A stretch of 64,000 nt of DNA from Bradyrhizobium sp. YR681 (GTDB lineage: Bacteria > Pseudomonadota > Alphaproteobacteria > Rhizobiales > Xanthobacteraceae), in the NCBI RefSeq assembly GCF_000282615.1, contig NZ_AKIY01000247.1, positions 17,458 to 81,457 on the forward strand. Reading direction: 5' to 3'. Positions 1 to 7,910 of this stretch are shown one piece after another. The first letter of the stretch is position 1; every line of letters starts with the position of its first letter. Position numbers and translations under genes: made by a program. Below the pieces are notes generated by a model. The model did not search any database. It saw only the letters and a list, made by a program, of their open reading frames with translations, and was not told the DNA's origin.

Positions 1-904
1 CCACGGGGATCGCCGGCTTGAAGCCCGGCAGCATCTCGGTGACGGGCTTCCTGTCGTCGGTGATGGTGTCGCCGACGCGGGTGTCGGCGACTTCCTTGAT
101 CGCGGCGGTGATGAAGCCGATCTCGCCGGGGCCGAGCTCGTCGACCTGAGTCATCTTCGGCGTGAAGAAGCCGACGCGCTCGATGTCGTAGGCTGCACCC
201 GTGCCCATCATGCGGACGCGGCTGCCCTTCTTCATGACGCCGTCGACGACGCGGATCAGCACGACGACGCCGAGATAGACGTCGTACCAGCTGTCGACCA
301 GCAGCGCCTTCAAGGTCGCGTCGCGATCGCCCTTCGGCGGCGGCAGGCGGGTGACGATGGCTTCGAGCACATCGGGAATGCCAAGGCCGGTCTTGGCCGA
401 GATCATCACCGCGTCGGAGGCGTCGATGCCGATGACGTCCTCGATCTGCTGCTTGACCTTCTCGGGCTCGGCGGCGGGAAGATCGACCTTGTTCAGGACC
501 GGCACGATCTCGTGATTGTTGTCGAGCGCCTGGTAGACGTTGGCGAGCGTCTGCGCTTCCACGCCCTGGCTGGCGTCGACCACCAGCAGGGAACCTTCGC
601 AGGCCGCCAGCGACCGCGAGACTTCGTAGGCGAAGTCGACATGGCCGGGCGTGTCCATCAGGTTGAAGATGTAATCCTTGCCGTCCTTGGCGCGGTAGGC
701 GAGGCGCACCGTCTGCGCCTTGATGGTGATACCGCGCTCGCGCTCGATATCCATGGAATCGAGCACCTGCTCCTTGCCCGCCATTTCGCGGTCGGTGAGG
801 CCGCCGGTCATCTGGATCAGGCGGTCGGCCAGCGTCGATTTGCCATGGTCGATATGGGCGACGATGGAGAAATTGCGGATGTTGGAAATGGGGACGGTCG
901 TCAT
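1..904 (-). CDS. lepA: Elongation factor 4 (LepA), N-terminal part, cut by window edge
   Basis: Translational GTPase that acts on the ribosome (back-translocation or a role in initiation/biogenesis has been proposed for the family). The first 301 codons are visible from an ATG at 904. The P-loop AHIDHGKST begins near residue 16, and DTPGHVDF (G3) and NKVD (G4) follow in the expected order, after which the domain 2 beta-barrel begins (VVVLIRVVDG). The C-terminal half lies beyond base 1. It is transcribed away from the glycosyltransferase gene at 1019, so the 114 bases between them must hold both promoters. The family match is clear from the G motifs and from the conserved region after G4. Confidence 0.96.
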   Translation of the reverse strand, partial: MTTVPISNIRNFSIVAHIDHGKSTLADRLIQMTGGLTDREMAGKEQVLDSMDIERERGITIKAQTVRLAYRAKDGKDYIFNLMDTPGHVDFAYEVSRSLAACEGSLLVVDASQGVEAQTLANVYQALDNNHEIVPVLNKVDLPAAEPEKVKQQIEDVIGIDASDAVMISAKTGLGIPDVLEAIVTRLPPPKGDRDATLKALLVDSWYDVYLGVVVLIRVVDGVMKKGSRVRMMGTGAAYDIERVGFFTPKMTQVDELGPGEIGFITAAIKEVADTRVGDTITDDRKPVTEMLPGFKPAIPV

Positions 905-1018
905 GGGCGCGGGATACCACTCACATCCCCGTGCGGCAACCATATTGCTGTATTTTCAGGGCCTTTCTTCACGCCAAGCTGATTCCACGACGGGCCAAAA
1001 CGCGCTACGCAACGGCCC

Positions 1019-2656
1019 ATGTCCAGGCTGATGTCGACCACCTCGATCCCCTCCGCCCGACCGCGCGTCAAAGCCCGGGTGAGCTTTGACCGCTTCCGGG
1101 CCTGGCTGGTTGCCAGCACGACCCGCCCCGAGGCGCGCCCGTGGCTGGTGATCCAGCTCGCGATCCTGCATGCCGTGATCTGGACCTTCATCCTGATCAA
1201 TCTCAAGGCAGCGCAGGACGTTCACATGGACGTCGCGGAAGCCTGGGGCTGGGGCCAGAAATTCCTGTGGGGCTACGGCAAGCACCCGCCGCTGTCGGGC
1301 TGGGTCGCCGGCCTCTGGTTCAGGCTGTTCCCGGCGACGGACTGGGCGACCTATGCGCTGGCGATGGCGACCGTCGGCGTCGGCATGGTGATCTGCTGGC
1401 TATTGGCCCTGCGCGTCGTGGATGCGCGGCGCGCGTTCCTGGTCGTGGTGATGGTCGCGCTCTACCCGATCTTCAATTTCAAGGGTTTCAAGTACAATCC
1501 CGACCTGCTCCAGCTCGTCACGCTGCCGCTGCTGGTGCTTGCCTATCTCAACGCCTTCGAGAAGCGCAGCTGGCAATCCGGCATCTGGTTCGGGCTCGCC
1601 GGCGCGCTGGCGTTGATGACCAAATACTGGGTGCTCACCATGATCGGCGCCATCGGCTTGGCCGCGCTGATCCATCCCGAGCGGATGCGCTTCCTGCTGT
1701 CGCCGGCGCCGTGGGTGGCGATCGTGACGATGCTGGTCGCGATGATCCCGCACATCGTCTGGCTTGCGGGCGTGCATTTCGTGCCGCTGACCTATGCCGG
1801 CGATACCTACAGCCTCGAGGATGCCGGCCTCGTGCATCAGCTCGTCGCCGGCTATGCCCTGCATAATGTCGCGCTGCTGGCGCTGCCGGTTGCGCTGGCC
1901 GCGCTCGCGATGGCGCTGGTGCCGCCGTGGCGCTCGCTGCTGCTGCGCGCGCCATCGCGCATCGTCACGCGCGCCTGGGCGCGCGGCGGCAATTCAGGCG
2001 TCGATGTTTCACAGGCGCGCAACGTCTGGATCATCCAGATCATCGTTGCGGTCGGCCCGCCGCTCGGCGCGCTCGCCTTCAGCATCTACATGAAGACCGA
2101 TTGGGGCATCTCGCTGTTCTTCCTGGTGCCGCTCGCGCTGGTCGCGATCCCCGCGCTGCGGGTGCAGAGTGCCGTGCTGTTCAACATCACCGCGATCTGG
2201 CTGGTGCTCAGCCTCGCCACGCTCGCCGCCTCGCCCTGGATCGCCGCGCGCGAGATGGCCGCCAATGCCGGCAACGCACAGATTTATGGCGCACGCTCGG
2301 AGCTCGCCCGCGAATTGACCCAGACCTGGCGCACCCGCTTCGGCTCGCGCTGGGCCGTCGTCGCAGGCACCATGGAGCAGATCCAGCCGCTGGTGTTCTA
2401 CAGCCCGGATCATCCGTCCGCGCTGCTGCCGCTGGAGGCCTGGGATTCCGGCCTGACCTCGCGCGATGACGTGAAGACGTACGGCTTCATCGGCGTGTTC
2501 GATCCGACCGACGGTCGCCTGCCGGCGTTCGAGAAATGGGTGTCGGAGACTGCGCCGGATGCCGAGCGCATCGTGATGACGACGCGCCGCTTCGTTCACG
2601 GCAAGGCCGGCCCGGCGATGAGCTGGAACATCTACATCGCAGGCCCGGCGAAGTGA
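1019..2656 (+). CDS. GT39-type (ArnT/PMT-like) membrane glycosyltransferase
   Basis: Polytopic protein of 545 residues that resembles glycosyltransferases using polyprenyl-phosphate sugars in the periplasm. After a basic N-terminus and a first membrane segment comes the acidic loop MDVAEAWGWGQ and then KHPPLSGW, which is the usual layout of the catalytic first periplasmic loop in this family. Around eight to ten further hydrophobic segments follow, then a soluble C-terminal domain of about 150 residues. The ATG at 1019 is followed by a second in-frame ATG at 1031, and either could be used. The acceptor cannot be told from sequence; lipid A, a lipoglycan or another envelope glycan is possible. 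No sugar-synthesis genes lie next to it. Confidence 0.8.
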   Translation: MSRLMSTTSIPSARPRVKARVSFDRFRAWLVASTTRPEARPWLVIQLAILHAVIWTFILINLKAAQDVHMDVAEAWGWGQKFLWGYGKHPPLSGWVAGLWFRLFPATDWATYALAMATVGVGMVICWLLALRVVDARRAFLVVVMVALYPIFNFKGFKYNPDLLQLVTLPLLVLAYLNAFEKRSWQSGIWFGLAGALALMTKYWVLTMIGAIGLAALIHPERMRFLLSPAPWVAIVTMLVAMIPHIVWLAGVHFVPLTYAGDTYSLEDAGLVHQLVAGYALHNVALLALPVALAALAMALVPPWRSLLLRAPSRIVTRAWARGGNSGVDVSQARNVWIIQIIVAVGPPLGALAFSIYMKTDWGISLFFLVPLALVAIPALRVQSAVLFNITAIWLVLSLATLAASPWIAAREMAANAGNAQIYGARSELARELTQTWRTRFGSRWAVVAGTMEQIQPLVFYSPDHPSALLPLEAWDSGLTSRDDVKTYGFIGVFDPTDGRLPAFEKWVSETAPDAERIVMTTRRFVHGKAGPAMSWNIYIAGPAK

Positions 2657-2674
2657 TTGAGGTGCCGCAAGTCT

Positions 2675-2767
2675 CGTAGGGTGGGCAAAGCGGAGCGTGC
2701 CCACCACATCCGTTGTGATTGTCGAGAGATGGTGGGCACGGCGCGATGCGCCTTTGCCCACCCTACG
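2675..2767. repeat. Intergenic palindromic repeat, GTAGGGTGGGC family
   Basis: The outer arms CGTAGGGTGGGCAAAG and CTTTGCCCACCCTACG are perfect inverted complements, and the inner part carries GTGCCCACCA and TGGTGGGCAC as a second nested pair. Related copies lie at 30001-30092 and 36731-36816. It sits between the ends of the convergent glycosyltransferase and HPr genes, so it may act as a transcript-end hairpin. Confidence 0.8.
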
Positions 2768-2783
2768 GCAGTGAGCGCGTGGC

Positions 2784-3101
2784 TCAGATCCCTTCCTCGT
2801 TGAACTTGCTCTCAACGAGTTCGGTGATCGCAGCCAGCGCTGCTTCCGCCTCAGCCCCGGCGGCCGCGACCGTGATCGTCGTGCCTGGTCCTGCCGCGAG
2901 CATCATCAGGCCCATGATCGAGGTGCCGCCGACGGTCTCGCCGCCGCGCGTCACCCACACCTGCGCGTTGAAGCGCTCGACCGCCTGGACGAACTTCGCC
3001 GAGGCCCGCGCATGTAGGCCGCGCTTGTTGATGATCAGGAGCTCCTTGGAGATCGCGCCCGCGGGCACGCCCGTCCCGGCTTGCGGCGCGTCGTCGCTCA
3101 T
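2784..3101 (-). CDS. HPr-family phosphocarrier protein
   Basis: A 105-residue HPr-like protein, slightly longer than the usual 85-90 residues because of an N-terminal extension of about 18 residues. The phosphorylatable histidine is His30 in RGLHARASAKF, and the regulatory serine region is GGTSIMGL with Ser61 in the place of the classical HPr Ser46, the site used by HPr kinase. Its ATG overlaps the stop codon of the EIIA gene (ATGA at 3098-3101), so translation is probably coupled. With HprK upstream it forms the alphaproteobacterial regulatory PTS relay, which usually has no sugar permease and acts in carbon/nitrogen signalling. No enzyme I gene is in the window. Confidence 0.93.
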   Translation of the reverse strand: MSDDAPQAGTGVPAGAISKELLIINKRGLHARASAKFVQAVERFNAQVWVTRGGETVGGTSIMGLMMLAAGPGTTITVAAAGAEAEAALAAITELVESKFNEEGI

Positions 3102-3499
3102 TTGCCGGCGAGCACGCGGCTGGCGATGGTGACGTATTTGCGGCCGGCTTCCTGCGCCATCGCGATCGCGTCGGGCAGCGGACGCTCCTCACGCACCTTG
3201 GCGAGCTTCACCAGCATGGGCAGGTTGATGCCCGCCAGCACTTCGACCTTCGGCCGGCTCATGCAGGATATTGCAAGGTTCGACGGCGTGCCGCCGAACA
3301 TGTCGGTGAGGATCGCAACGCCGTCGCCGGAATCGACGCGGTTAACCGCCTCGATGATGTCGCTTCGGCACAGATCGGAATCATCTTCGGCGCCGATCGT
3401 GATCGCTTCGATTTGCTTTTGTGGGCCCATGACATGCTCAAGCGCTGCCTTGAATTCGTCGGCAAGGCGCCCGTGGGTCACAAGTACTAGACCAATCAT
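3098..3499 (-). CDS. PTS EIIA component, mannose/fructose (EIIA-Man) type
   Basis: A 133-residue cytoplasmic EIIA-Man family protein. The phosphoryl-accepting histidine is His9 in VLVTHGRLA, and the domain carries the conserved ILTDMFGGTPSN stretch. I chose the ATG at 3499 because a GAGGAG ribosome binding sequence lies just upstream; the longer open frame to 3574 has no family similarity in its extra 25 residues. It overlaps HPr by four bases. A gap of 134 bases separates it from hprK. In rhizobia such EIIA proteins take phosphate from HPr and are regulatory rather than transport components. Confidence 0.92.
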   Translation of the reverse strand: MIGLVLVTHGRLADEFKAALEHVMGPQKQIEAITIGAEDDSDLCRSDIIEAVNRVDSGDGVAILTDMFGGTPSNLAISCMSRPKVEVLAGINLPMLVKLAKVREERPLPDAIAMAQEAGRKYVTIASRVLAGK

Positions 3500-3633
3500 C
3501 GGAAAAACTCCTCGCGGGCGCTTTTGGTGCACCGCACGAACGCGCCACTTTGACCATCCAGAGCCCCCGCGCAAGAGGGGATGTTGCGTATCTCCCTGAA
3601 TCTAGACGGATGGATGAGGGGAGCTGCGCCGGT

Positions 3634-4188
3634 CTATTCGGTCGCGATAGTGGGGCTCATATGGTTACCATTTCCCTTCAAACAATCGCCTGAAGGGTTA
3701 ACGGAAGATGAACTCTTGGTAGTGGTCAAGGCCGCGACAACCAAAGGGAGGGGCGAATAGTCGCGGCCAACCGGGATTCGCGGTATTTCGACACCTAAAA
3801 TGCTGGTTTTCAGGGATTCGGCCGGCGGTAGCCGTTCCGCGTCCGCCGCGTCCAGATCGACCACGAGGCCGACGGTCGCATGCTCCACGAAGTCGCAGCG
3901 GCGGATTCCGAGGCCCCGGATCTCGATCAGGCCGGCCAGCACGGGCGCCGGGCGGACCTCAATTTCATCGCCGAGTGTCGCCAGATGGACACGGTCATCA
4001 CCGACCAGAACGGCCGTTTCGACCACGCCTGCGCGCCCCGCCATGATCAAATCGAAGGCAAGGCGCGACTTGCCCGAGCCCGAGGGGCCGCGGATCAGCA
4101 CTGCCAGATTGCCGACCTTGACCGCGGAGGCGTGTACGCTGGGTCCGCCGTCGTTCAAGCTGGCTTCGTTCGAGCCGCCTTGGCTCAT
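3634..4188 (-). CDS. hprK: HPr kinase/phosphorylase, short alphaproteobacterial form
   Basis: A 184-residue protein matching only the catalytic C-terminal domain of the classical 310-residue HprK, as is normal in alphaproteobacteria. The Walker A motif GPSGSGKS spans residues 34-41 and DDRVHL follows near residue 65; the family signature appears as LIEIRGLGI near residue 88. It would phosphorylate and dephosphorylate the serine of HPr. Its ATG overlaps the chvG stop codon (4185-4188), so the sensor kinase and HprK are translationally coupled, which suggests that envelope or acid sensing and PTS signalling are wired together. Confidence 0.93.
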   Translation of the reverse strand: MSQGGSNEASLNDGGPSVHASAVKVGNLAVLIRGPSGSGKSRLAFDLIMAGRAGVVETAVLVGDDRVHLATLGDEIEVRPAPVLAGLIEIRGLGIRRCDFVEHATVGLVVDLDAADAERLPPAESLKTSILGVEIPRIPVGRDYSPLPLVVAALTTTKSSSSVNPSGDCLKGNGNHMSPTIATE

Positions 4189-5975
4189 AGCGCCGGCAGC
4201 CTCACCACGAAGCGCGCGCCTGAGACCGTCGGGACGCCTTCGTCATCAGGCGGGCCTGCGCGGTTCTCGGCCCAGATGCGGCCGCCATGGGCCTCGACGA
4301 TCTGCTTGGAGATCGACAGGCCGAGCCCCGAATTCTGGCCAAAGCCCTGGTGCGGACGGTCGGTGTAGAAGCGCTCGAAGATGCGATCCAGCGCGTCGTC
4401 GCGGATGCCGGGACCGTCGTCGTCGACCACGATCTCGATTTCTCCGCGCGCGCGGCGGCACACGAGGCGCACCTTGCTGCCGGGTTCGGAGAAGGATTGC
4501 GCGTTGGAGAGCAGGTTGGAGACCACCTGTCCCAGCCGCGAATCGTGGCCGGTCACGGCGAAATTGTCGGTCGCCCCGCGCCCCTCGAAGCGCGCCTCGA
4601 CCGCGACGTCGTGGCCGAGCTTGGTCTCGTTGGCGACCGAGACCAGCGTGCCCAGCAACCGGCGCAGGTCGACCGGGACCGCATCCTGCCGCTGCAACTC
4701 GGCGTCGAGCCGGCTGGCGTCGGAGATGTCGGAGATCAGGCGGTCGAGCCGCTTGACGTCGTGCTCGATCACCTCGAGCAGGCGTGCGCGGCTGTTCTCG
4801 TTGCGCGCCAGCGGCAGGGTCTCGACCGCGGAGCGCAGCGAGGTCAGCGGGTTCTTCAGCTCGTGGGCGACGTCGGCGGCGAACATCTCGATCGCCTCGA
4901 TGCGGCTGTAGAGCGCATTGGTCATGTCGCGCAGCGCGCCGGACAGATGCCCGATCTCGTCGCGCCGGCGGGTGAAATCGGGGATCTCGACGCGGGTCTT
5001 GATGCGGCGGCGGACGCGCTCGGCGCTGTCGGCGAGCCGGCGCACGGGACCTGCGATCGTGCTCGCAAGCAGCAGCGACAGCATGATCATGACGGCGGCA
5101 GCGACGCCGCCGACTTTCAGGATGGCGAGGCGCTCGGCCGTCACCATCTGGTCGATTTCGTCGCCCTGGGTGGACAGCATCAGCGCGCCGTGGATGGCGC
5201 GCGAGCGCAGCACGGGGACCGCGACCGAGACGATCACCTCGCCGCGCGGATTGACCCGCACCATCGAGCGCTTCTGCCCCTGGAGCGCATCGCCGACTTC
5301 CGCATAGCCATTGCCGTTCTCGCGCCCGAGCTCGCGATAGAGCGGCAGGTCGCCGCGGTTCAGCCAGGTGCGGACCGCCACCATGCCGCGTTCGGCGAGG
5401 CCCGGCTTCTGCGACGGTGGGGGCAGGGGGAAGCTCAGCACATTGTCGAGGTCACGGCTGTCGAGCAGCAGCGTCCCGTTGGGATCGAATATCCGCGCGC
5501 GGGTCTTGGTCGGCGAGATCAGCGTGCGCAGCACCGGCGCCACGCGCTCGGGATTGATGGGGAAATCGAGCGAATCGTCGGTCCCGCCGTAGCTGTCGCC
5601 GGTCTTGAGGTCGAGCAGGCGGTCGGGGTCGATGGTGATGGCGTTGGTCTGCACGGTCGCGGAGGCCGCGATCGCGCCGGCGATGATCTCGGCCTGCACC
5701 AAGAGGCTCTGCGCGCGCGCGTCGATCAGGCCGGCGCGGAATTGCGACAGATACAGGATGCTCGCCACCAGCGCGACGAGGCCGGCGAGGTTGAGCGAGA
5801 CGATGCGGCGGGTCAGGCTCGAGAAGGACAGCGCGAAGAAGAACTGCCCGGCGCGCTTCAGCCAGTTCAGCGGCCGCCAGCCCTGCTTGGCTGGCTTGTC
5901 CTCATGATCCGACCCGCCGCGAGAGGCATGGTCCTCGGCGTTCGAACTCGAATCAGGCTGCGTTCGGTCAAGCAA
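4185..5975 (-). CDS. chvG: Sensor histidine kinase ChvG (ExoS)
   Basis: A 596-residue membrane sensor kinase. An N-terminal cytoplasmic tail of about 55 residues is followed by a membrane segment (RIVSLNLAGLVALVASILYL), a periplasmic sensor domain of about 200 residues containing RARIFDPNGTLLLDSRDL, a second membrane segment near residues 287-313, and a HAMP domain. The phospho-accepting His371 lies in ADVAHELKNPLTSL. The ATPase domain follows with NLLSNAQSF, DDGPGI and GLGLSISKQI. ChvG/ExoS with ChvI controls exopolysaccharide, acid tolerance and host association in rhizobia and Agrobacterium. The gene order chvI-chvG-hprK-EIIA-HPr is the conserved one. Confidence 0.96.
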   Translation of the reverse strand: MLDRTQPDSSSNAEDHASRGGSDHEDKPAKQGWRPLNWLKRAGQFFFALSFSSLTRRIVSLNLAGLVALVASILYLSQFRAGLIDARAQSLLVQAEIIAGAIAASATVQTNAITIDPDRLLDLKTGDSYGGTDDSLDFPINPERVAPVLRTLISPTKTRARIFDPNGTLLLDSRDLDNVLSFPLPPPSQKPGLAERGMVAVRTWLNRGDLPLYRELGRENGNGYAEVGDALQGQKRSMVRVNPRGEVIVSVAVPVLRSRAIHGALMLSTQGDEIDQMVTAERLAILKVGGVAAAVMIMLSLLLASTIAGPVRRLADSAERVRRRIKTRVEIPDFTRRRDEIGHLSGALRDMTNALYSRIEAIEMFAADVAHELKNPLTSLRSAVETLPLARNENSRARLLEVIEHDVKRLDRLISDISDASRLDAELQRQDAVPVDLRRLLGTLVSVANETKLGHDVAVEARFEGRGATDNFAVTGHDSRLGQVVSNLLSNAQSFSEPGSKVRLVCRRARGEIEIVVDDDGPGIRDDALDRIFERFYTDRPHQGFGQNSGLGLSISKQIVEAHGGRIWAENRAGPPDDEGVPTVSGARFVVRLPAL

Positions 5976-6023
5976 TGCTTACGCCCGCGTTAGGACAGCT
6001 CGTGCGACGGCCCCCGCATCCTA

Positions 6024-6072
6024 GAGCATGATCCGGAAAAGTGTGCAGCGGTTTTCCGAAAAGATCATGCTC
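6024..6072. repeat. Palindromic repeat, GAGCATGATC family
   Basis: GAGCATGATC (6024-6033) and GATCATGCTC (6063-6072) are perfect inverted arms, and an inner pair CGGAAAA/TTTTCCG is nested between them. This element is common in intergenic regions of Bradyrhizobium and relatives. It lies between chvI and chvG, which are separated by 180 bases, so it could affect read-through from chvI to chvG. Confidence 0.8.
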
Positions 6073-6155
6073 GGACAATAACCTGAAGAGCCATCCCGGT
6101 CCCGATGGAATCAGAACCGGCGCAGCGCTCTGCCTTTGTGAAGGCGCCTCGCGCC

Positions 6156-6857
6156 TCAGGCTTCCTTGAAGCGATAGCCGACGCCGTAGAGCGTCTCGAT
6201 CATCTCGAACTCGTTGTCGACCACCTTGAACTTCTTGCGCAGCCGCTTGATGTGGCTGTCGATGGTGCGGTCGTCGACATAGACCTGGTCGTCATAGGCG
6301 GCGTCCATCAGCGCGTTGCGGCTCTTCACCACGCCGGGCCGGGTCGCGAGCGCCTGGAGGATCAGGAATTCGGTGACGGTCAGCGTCACCGGCTCGTTCT
6401 TCCAGGTGCAGGTATGGCGTTCCGGGTCCATGCGCAGAAGTCCGCGGTCGAGCGCCTTGGCGTCGTTCTCCTTCGGCGTGACGGTCGGGTCCTTCGGCGC
6501 CGAGCGGCGCAGCACGGCCTTGACGCGTTCGACCAGCAGGCGCTGCGAGAACGGTTTGCGGATGAAATCGTCGGCGCCCATCTTGAGGCCGAACAGCTCG
6601 TCGATCTCTTCGTCCTTGGAGGTCAGGAAGATCACCGGCAGGTCGGATTTCTGCCGCAGGCGGCGCAGCGTCTCCATGCCGTCCATGCGCGGCATCTTGA
6701 TGTCGAGGATGGCAAGATCGGGCTGGGTGGTGCGGAAACCGTCGAGCGCGGAGGCGCCGTCGGTGTAGGTCATGATGCGGTAGCCTTCGGCTTCCAGCGC
6801 GATCGAGACGGATGTGAGAATGTTGCGGTCGTCGTCGACCAAAGCGATTGTGGGCAT
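6156..6857 (-). CDS. chvI: Response regulator ChvI (OmpR family)
   Basis: A 233-residue two-domain regulator. The receiver has the acidic pocket DDD at residues 8-10, the phosphorylation site Asp52 in LAILDIKMPRMDG, and the conserved Lys in FIRKPFSQRLL. The C-terminal winged helix includes LTVTEFLILQALATRPGVV and DDRTIDSHIKRLRKKF, as in OmpR-type regulators, and ends with YGVGYRF. It is the partner of ChvG. ChvI homologues activate acid-response and exopolysaccharide genes, and in Agrobacterium the ChvG/ChvI pair is needed for pckA expression, so the pckA gene at 10788 is a plausible target. Confidence 0.96.
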   Translation of the reverse strand: MPTIALVDDDRNILTSVSIALEAEGYRIMTYTDGASALDGFRTTQPDLAILDIKMPRMDGMETLRRLRQKSDLPVIFLTSKDEEIDELFGLKMGADDFIRKPFSQRLLVERVKAVLRRSAPKDPTVTPKENDAKALDRGLLRMDPERHTCTWKNEPVTLTVTEFLILQALATRPGVVKSRNALMDAAYDDQVYVDDRTIDSHIKRLRKKFKVVDNEFEMIETLYGVGYRFKEA

Positions 6858-7096
6858 GAGCCTCTGCTTTCTGCTTTCCGTTTGGGTCGTGGCTTAAACG
6901 GCGAGCAATCCACTGATGCGCCGCATACATGGGTGCCGAATTGGCGTTCGAACCTTGTCACCGAGCAATGCAAGCTGGGCTGAAGTGTGACCAAGTTCCA
7001 CGAAACACGGCAGATTTGCCGCATGTCGACCCATAACCAGGCCCCCGTTTACCCGAAAAAAGGCCCTCCTTGCAACCACCTGAGCCGAGAAAGCCC

Positions 7097-7846
7097 ATGC
7101 AACCGACCCCCGATTTCGCTCCCCAAAAGCTCGCCAGATCGCTGCTGCGCCGGTCGCGGCAGGGGGCTCTCGCAACATTGATGCCGGGCTCCGGCGATCC
7201 CTATTGTTCCCTGGTCAATCTGGCCAGCCACCCCGACGGCTCGCCCATCCTGCTGATCTCGGGCCTCGCCGTGCACACCAAGAATATCGTGGCGGACGGC
7301 CGGGTCTCGCTGATGCTGGACGAGCGCGCAGCCGGCGACCCCCTGGAGGGCGCCCGGATCATGCTGTCCGGACGGGCCGAGCCGGCCGGTGACGAGAAGG
7401 AGCTGCTCCAGCGACGGTATCTCAATGCCCATCCGTCGGCGGAAGCCTTTGTTTCATTTAAGGATTTCTCGTTTTTCAGGATCCGCCCCACGGCCACCCA
7501 TCTGGTCGCGGGCTTCGGCCGGATCGTCGATCTCAAGCCGGAGCAGTTCCTGACGGATCTCACCGGGGCGGACGACCTGCTGGCCGCGGAGGAAGGGGCG
7601 GTGGCGCACATGAACGCCGACCATCGCGACGCCATGAACCTCTATGCGACGAAGCTCCTCGGCGCGGCCTCAGGCGACTGGCGCTGCACCGGCTGCGATC
7701 CCGAAGGCCTCGACATGCAGGACGGCCAGAGCGCGCTGCGGCTGGAATTTCCGGAGCGGGTGACGGGTGGCACAGCGCTGCGCAAGATGCTGGTCCGCCT
7801 CGCTGGCGAAGCGCGCACAAAGGTGGACTCAGGCGCAACCAATTGA
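7097..7846 (+). CDS. HugZ-like pyridoxamine 5'-phosphate oxidase-fold protein
   Basis: A 249-residue protein with an N-terminal split-barrel domain (residues about 10-150, GALATLMPGSGDPYCSLVNLAS) and a C-terminal DUF2470-type domain (about 165-245) with the conserved HMNADHRDAMNLYA. This layout is that of HugZ/HutZ heme-utilisation proteins and related FMN-binding proteins, but heme degradation is not proven by sequence. I chose the ATG at 7097; an in-frame TTG at 7070 would add nine residues without family support. It is divergent from chvI, and the 239 bases between them hold no gene I can support. Confidence 0.85.
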   Translation: MQPTPDFAPQKLARSLLRRSRQGALATLMPGSGDPYCSLVNLASHPDGSPILLISGLAVHTKNIVADGRVSLMLDERAAGDPLEGARIMLSGRAEPAGDEKELLQRRYLNAHPSAEAFVSFKDFSFFRIRPTATHLVAGFGRIVDLKPEQFLTDLTGADDLLAAEEGAVAHMNADHRDAMNLYATKLLGAASGDWRCTGCDPEGLDMQDGQSALRLEFPERVTGGTALRKMLVRLAGEARTKVDSGATN

Positions 7847-7910
7847 ACGCTGCCGGTCATCGCAGCGACCCAAGACCGTAAAGGTTCTACGGCTCGCAGC
7901 GAGAGGGTTC

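Noticed and set aside
3500..3574. Extra 25 residues at the N-terminus of EIIA
   Set aside because: No family similarity, while the ATG at 3499 has a clear ribosome binding site.
6940..6975. GTTCGAACC at 6946-6955 as a tRNA T-arm
   Set aside because: No acceptor, D or anticodon arms can be found around it.
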